A stretch of DNA of 8,770 bases from an uncultured Streptococcus sp. (GTDB taxonomy: Bacteria > Bacillota > Bacilli > Lactobacillales > Streptococcaceae). Position numbers and translations under genes: made by a program. The stretch covers positions 1-8,770 of the forward strand of contig CABPWC010000067.1 in NCBI GenBank assembly GCA_902461025.1, read 5' to 3'. Shown here piece after piece: positions 6,066 to 8,770 of this stretch (its first letter is position 1; every line of letters starts with the position of its first letter). Under the pieces are notes generated by a model that was given only the letters and a program-made list of their open reading frames with translations, ran no database searches and was not told the DNA's origin.

Positions 6066-6842
6066 ATGAAACCAATCGAAACAACTTTCAAACGGATTGA
6101 AACCAAATATATTGTCTCCAAAGAAATGATAGATAAACTCATCCATGATTTAAAGGAATATTTAGTAGAAGACGACTATCCCATTTCAACCATTTCAAAT
6201 ATCTATTTTGATACAGAAGACTTTGACGTTCTCCTAGATGACAATTTTGGAGATAAGCGAAAAGAAAAGGTACGGATGCGGACCTATCTCAGTCAACCCA
6301 AAGCAGATAGTCAAGTTTTTTTAGAAATCAAGACCAAGGACCAAGAAGGAGTTAGTCGTAAGTTTAGACTACTCTCAACTCCGATTGCTATCCTTAATTT
6401 TATAACCAAAGGACACTTGGATTCTAGCATTACTGATACAGTCGTCATTGAAAAAGTGAAAAAACTTCGTAGAGATTACAAGCAAGCCATCAAGCCTCGT
6501 ATGTATATCTACTACGATCGTTATTCATTAAAGGAAAAGAAATACATCGAGGGCTACAACTATAACAAAATCCGTATCACAATTGACCAAAATCTAGTCT
6601 ATAGAGATGAAAATGTCAGTCTTTTCTCTGGAAATCAAGGATCCCCTCTATTGGATGACCATACTGTGATTATGGAGATTAAAGCTCCTGGAAACAAGCC
6701 TCAGTGGTTGCAGGACATCCTAGATAAGTATGGTTTGATAGAGCACAAATTTTCAAAATACAGTTGTGCTTACCACAAATCTCAAGGGCTCCCCTATGTA
6801 CCACGACCCAGTATAGAAAGCGCAGGTACTGTTTATGCTTAA
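6066..6842 (+). CDS. VTC-domain (polyphosphate-polymerase fold) protein
   Basis: This 258-residue soluble protein is a single VTC domain of the CYTH/triphosphate-tunnel superfamily. In yeast Vtc4 this fold makes polyphosphate from ATP. Motifs in order: FKRIETKY (8-15, with the ExK pair Glu12/Lys14), ISNIYFDTEDFD (43-54), KVRMRTY (68-74, Arg70 and Arg72), FLEIKTK (85-91, Glu87 and Lys89), KPRMYIYYDRYS (143-154), KIRITID (168-174), VIMEIKAPG (201-209, Glu204 and Lys206) and HKFSKYS (227-233). All the basic tunnel residues and the metal-binding acids expected of an active enzyme appear present. There is no SPX domain or membrane segment, unlike the yeast subunits. The ribosome site is strong. 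The last 8 bases overlap the DUF4956 gene, implying coupled production and a complex. Bacterial VTC proteins are not all proven polyphosphate polymerases; substrate and product are inferred. Confidence 0.88.
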   Translation: MKPIETTFKRIETKYIVSKEMIDKLIHDLKEYLVEDDYPISTISNIYFDTEDFDVLLDDNFGDKRKEKVRMRTYLSQPKADSQVFLEIKTKDQEGVSRKFRLLSTPIAILNFITKGHLDSSITDTVVIEKVKKLRRDYKQAIKPRMYIYYDRYSLKEKKYIEGYNYNKIRITIDQNLVYRDENVSLFSGNQGSPLLDDHTVIMEIKAPGNKPQWLQDILDKYGLIEHKFSKYSCAYHKSQGLPYVPRPSIESAGTVYA

Positions 6843-7518
6843 TCTATTTAATTCCATTTTCAACAACACCACTGCAAGTGCAGATCCCTTTCAACTACTG
6901 TTGGCACTTCTAGTCAGTCTAGTCCTCGGTTTGGCACTTACTTGGACTTACAAATATAGAACCCTCTACACCAGAGAATTCGCTATCAGCTTGACCTTGC
7001 TTCCCTGCCTCATGACCTTGGTTATTTTTCTGGTCAATGGGAGCTTGGGCACCTCAATTGCTGTAGCCGGAACCTTTAGTTTAATTCGTTTCCGTTCTGC
7101 AACTAGTGGTTCAAGAGAACTGATTACCATATTCCTTGCCATGATTATCGGTTTAGCTTGCGGAACAGGCTATCTTTTCTTGGCTATTCTCTTTACACTC
7201 TTTATCTTGGGCGTTTGGTTCCTTTTGGAAAATCAACAGATCAAAACTGACAATCAACGCCGTAAACTTTTGACAATCACGGTAGCCAATCAAGACAAGG
7301 TACAGGAAGTTATCCAATCATCTCTTAACCAATTCTGCTCAGAAGTTGACATGATTACAATTAATAGCACTAACGTAGGTGATAATCTAACAATCGTCTA
7401 TGAAGTCGAGCTAAAATCTGATACCGATGACTTCCAAGTCGCTAGCTATCTTACACGCAACATTGCTGAATGCGATGTGGCTCTCACTAAAAAAGCTAAA
7501 AAGAGAAAAAATCTCTAG
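6835..7518 (+). CDS. DUF4956 family membrane protein
   Basis: This 227-residue protein has an N-terminal membrane domain with helices at about 19-38, 48-68 and two closely packed between 96 and 131. The DUF4956 signature lies before the third: GTFSLIRFRSATSGSREL (79-96). The C-terminal part (about 145-227) is soluble, with alternating strands and helices (LLTITVANQDKVQEVIQ and LTIVYEVEL), resembling a small ferredoxin-like regulatory domain, and ends in a basic tail (KKAKKRKNL). The gene overlaps the VTC stop by 8 bases and has only a poor ribosome site (AGGT), so its translation is probably coupled. DUF4956 genes commonly neighbour VTC-domain genes in Firmicutes. A role as membrane anchor or export path for the VTC product is inference. 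Confidence 0.85.
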   Translation: MLNLFNSIFNNTTASADPFQLLLALLVSLVLGLALTWTYKYRTLYTREFAISLTLLPCLMTLVIFLVNGSLGTSIAVAGTFSLIRFRSATSGSRELITIFLAMIIGLACGTGYLFLAILFTLFILGVWFLLENQQIKTDNQRRKLLTITVANQDKVQEVIQSSLNQFCSEVDMITINSTNVGDNLTIVYEVELKSDTDDFQVASYLTRNIAECDVALTKKAKKRKNL

Positions 7519-7521
7519 CAA

Positions 7522-7548
7522 AAAAGAACAGCGAAATGCTGTTCTTTT
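7522..7548. terminator. Bidirectional terminator between the DUF4956 and acetyltransferase genes
   Basis: The perfect 11-bp stem AAAAGAACAGC (7522-7532) / GCTGTTCTTTT (7538-7548) has a GAAAT loop. It is flanked by A-tracts on the left and T-rich sequence on the right, so it works on either strand. Its right arm contains two bases of the acetyltransferase stop codon. Confidence 0.87.
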
Positions 7549-8110
7549 AATTTTCTTTGACTGGAATTTCTTTGATAACTCGTGCTGGGTTGCCTGCCAG
7601 AACTACATTATCACCAAAAGATTTAGTAATGACAGCTCCTGCTCCTGCAACAACGTTATCACCTAGTGTAACACCTGGAAGAACAATTACCCCACCACCT
7701 GCCCAGAAGTTCTTACCAATCGTAATGGGTTTCCCAAATTCTAAACCTGAATTTCGTTCATCTGGATCCAGTGGATGAAGGGGTGTTAAAAATTGGCAAT
7801 TTGGCCCAATCATGGCATTATCACCAATGGTAATAGGACAAACATCCAACATGGTCAGATTCCAATTGGAATAGAAATTTTCTCCCAAATGAATATTGAC
7901 ACCATAATCCACTACCAAACGAGTATTGACATACAGGTTTTCACCAGTTGAACCAAACCATCCTTTGATGATTTCCATACCTTTTATTGGATCGACTTCT
8001 TCATTAAAGGAAGCTTGCTTTTGTCGTGCTGTTTGTGCTAGAGCACGAAGTTCTGAATCGAACGGGCGATAGGGTTCTCCCGCAATCATTTTTTGGTATT
8101 CACTTTTCAT
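7547..8110 (-). CDS. Sugar O-acetyltransferase of the maltose/galactoside acetyltransferase family
   Basis: This 187-residue cytosolic enzyme has the left-handed beta-helix (hexapeptide repeat) fold of the MAT/GAT/NodL family and transfers acetyl from acetyl-CoA to a sugar hydroxyl. The N-terminal Mac domain (about 1-56) starts with KMIAGEPYRPFDSEL. ENFYSNWNLTMLDV (77-90) is the substrate-side signature. CQFLTPLHPLD (105-115) holds the presumed catalytic His112. ITIGKNFWAGGGVIVLPGVT (129-148) and VVAGAGAVITKSF (153-165) are the acetyl-CoA-side coils, and AGNPARVIKEI (172-182) closes the helix. The length is typical of the family. The physiological acceptor cannot be told from sequence; many members act as detoxifying or salvage enzymes. 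It has its own promoter and an AAGGAT ribosome site eight bases before the ATG, so it is monocistronic. Confidence 0.9.
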   Translation of the reverse strand: MKSEYQKMIAGEPYRPFDSELRALAQTARQKQASFNEEVDPIKGMEIIKGWFGSTGENLYVNTRLVVDYGVNIHLGENFYSNWNLTMLDVCPITIGDNAMIGPNCQFLTPLHPLDPDERNSGLEFGKPITIGKNFWAGGGVIVLPGVTLGDNVVAGAGAVITKSFGDNVVLAGNPARVIKEIPVKEN

Positions 8111-8138
8111 ATCTTGATATCCTTGTTTATTTTACAAG

Positions 8139-8167
8139 ATTGTAGCATAGTTCTATCCTTAAAACAA
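8139..8167 (-). promoter_or_regulatory. Promoter of the acetyltransferase gene
   Basis: On the minus strand, TACAAT (8139-8144) is preceded by TATGC, an extended -10 nearly identical to that of trkH, with TTGTTT (8162-8167) as a weak -35 at 17 bases. The predicted start near 8132 leaves a leader of about 22 bases with an AAGGAT ribosome site. Confidence 0.65.
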
Positions 8168-8182
8168 GCAGCAAAGAGATTA

Positions 8183-8216
8183 AAAAACTAGTACATCCAA
8201 AGATGTACTAGTTTTT
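8183..8216 (-). terminator. Intrinsic terminator of the LPXTG gene
   Basis: A perfect 15-bp stem (8183-8197 with 8202-8216) has the 4-base loop CAAA (TTTG on the minus strand) and a T-tract on the minus strand. It lies about 40 bases after the LPXTG stop. A second small hairpin, AGAAAG-GTGA-CTTTCT at 8221-8236, lies between them. It insulates the acetyltransferase promoter immediately downstream. Confidence 0.87.
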
Positions 8217-8255
8217 AATTAGAAAGGTGACTTTCTCACTATTCTACAGAATTGA

Positions 8256-8770
8256 TTAGTCTTCTTTCTTTTTACGAGCGATAAGTCCAAATCCACTCAA
8301 GACACCTACTAAACCAAGAGCAGCAAGGCTAGCATTATCCTTAGTACCTGTGTTTGGCAATTGAGGAGTATTTTCCTTAGCTGGAGCCGGTTTAACTGGA
8401 GTTTCTGGTTTTTCTGGAGTTACAACTTTCTTGTAGATGTGTTGGATGTTACCATTTGCATCTACAACAGTCTTCACAAACTCATATCCTGGAATATCTT
8501 TCTTAGGTTGTTCTCCGTCCTCAGTTGGATATCCTGGAATTGGGTTTCCATTCTCGTCAACATGAGTTGTTGTAATCTTTTCGTAGACGTGTACTGTATC
8601 ACCGTTTGGCAACTTCTTAGTTTCAACGAAGCGGTAACCTGGGATTTCAGCTTTTGGTTGTTCTCCATCTACTGTTGGGTAACCTGGGATAGGTTTTCCA
8701 TCTTTGTCTACAAACGTAGTAACTGGTGTTACTGTTGGTGTGTATGTTGCAGAAGCTTTTGTTCCGTTCA
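8256..8770 (-). CDS. LPXTG-anchored surface protein, C-terminal part (5' end beyond window)
   Basis: The frame is open from the TAA at 8256 through the right edge, giving 171 whole codons of the C-terminus. Reading inward, there is a Thr/Pro stretch (NGTKASATYTPTVTPV), two 50-residue repeats, a Pro/Lys-rich wall-spanning linker (TPEKPETPVKPAPAKE), the sortase motif LPNTG (8346-8360), a hydrophobic helix (ASLAALGLVGVLSGFGLIA) and the charged tail RKKKED. This is a complete cell-wall sorting signal, so the protein is displayed on the surface by sortase A. The repeats resemble MucBP-like/streptococcal adhesin repeats, and the ATYTPTVTP stretch recalls the end of CshA-type fibril repeats; both readings are tentative. 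A terminator follows the gene. Its ligand-binding part lies outside the window. Confidence 0.88.
   Translation of the reverse strand, partial: NGTKASATYTPTVTPVTTFVDKDGKPIPGYPTVDGEQPKAEIPGYRFVETKKLPNGDTVHVYEKITTTHVDENGNPIPGYPTEDGEQPKKDIPGYEFVKTVVDANGNIQHIYKKVVTPEKPETPVKPAPAKENTPQLPNTGTKDNASLAALGLVGVLSGFGLIARKKKED
8421..8720 (-). repeat. Two tandem 150-base repeats in the LPXTG gene
   Basis: Two units with a 50-codon period (8571-8720 and 8421-8570) share the pattern TTxVDxxGxPIPGYPTxDG, then EQPKxxIPGYxFV, then a variable NG-containing turn and HxYxK. The first 34 residues are most alike; the turn region differs (KKLPNGDTV versus VVDANGNIQ). More units may lie upstream beyond the window. Confidence 0.85.

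Noticed and set aside
1..8770. Mobile elements, CRISPR arrays, tRNA or rRNA genes
   Set aside because: No transposase or integrase frame, no regularly spaced direct repeats with spacers, and no cloverleaf or rRNA sequence was seen on either strand.

Overview
The window looks like chromosome from a mitis-group Streptococcus (the S. mitis / S. oralis / S. pneumoniae neighbourhood). The grounds are low GC, short intergenic gaps, extended -10 promoters (TATGnTACAAT, TGTTATAAT), AGGAGG-type ribosome sites, an LPNTG sortase-anchored surface protein, a lipobox lipoprotein and a two-gene Trk/Ktr potassium system of pneumococcal type. No mobile element, tRNA, rRNA or CRISPR array is visible. The species call is inference from protein character; no database was searched.

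Left part (1-2979, all minus strand): a nucleoside-phosphorylase family gene, then trkH, then the RCK-domain regulator cabP/trkA, packed as one likely operon that ends in a terminator overlapping the cabP stop codon. TrkH is the membrane K+ pathway and CabP its cytosolic gating subunit; the pneumococcal homologue binds c-di-AMP. An extended -10 promoter sits directly upstream of the likely trkH ATG and predicts a leaderless trkH-cabP transcript. A further hairpin and a Shine-Dalgarno sequence at the left edge suggest another minus-strand gene just outside the window.

Middle (3082-4613, plus strand): a divergently promoted pair of membrane proteins, DUF3290 and DUF421/YetF-like, with overlapping stop and start codons, then their terminator, then a 67-residue CsbD-like gene with its own strong ribosome site. 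This has the look of an envelope or general stress group.

Centre-right (4617-7548): the most interesting locus. A secreted lipoprotein with a Cthe_2159-type beta-helix domain is divergent from a two-gene operon encoding a VTC-type (polyphosphate-polymerase fold) protein and a DUF4956 membrane protein. The 186-base divergent spacer is rich in AAGTTT-type inverted and direct repeats and has a 12-bp perfect palindrome, but lacks good -35 boxes. This suggests joint control by an unidentified regulator. I infer a membrane-associated anionic-polymer system with a cytosolic polymerase, a membrane partner and an outer carbohydrate-binding lipoprotein.

Right end (7547-8770, minus strand): a stand-alone hexapeptide-repeat sugar O-acetyltransferase with its own promoter, then the C-terminal part of a large LPXTG surface protein carrying at least two 50-residue tandem repeats; its N-terminus lies beyond the window.
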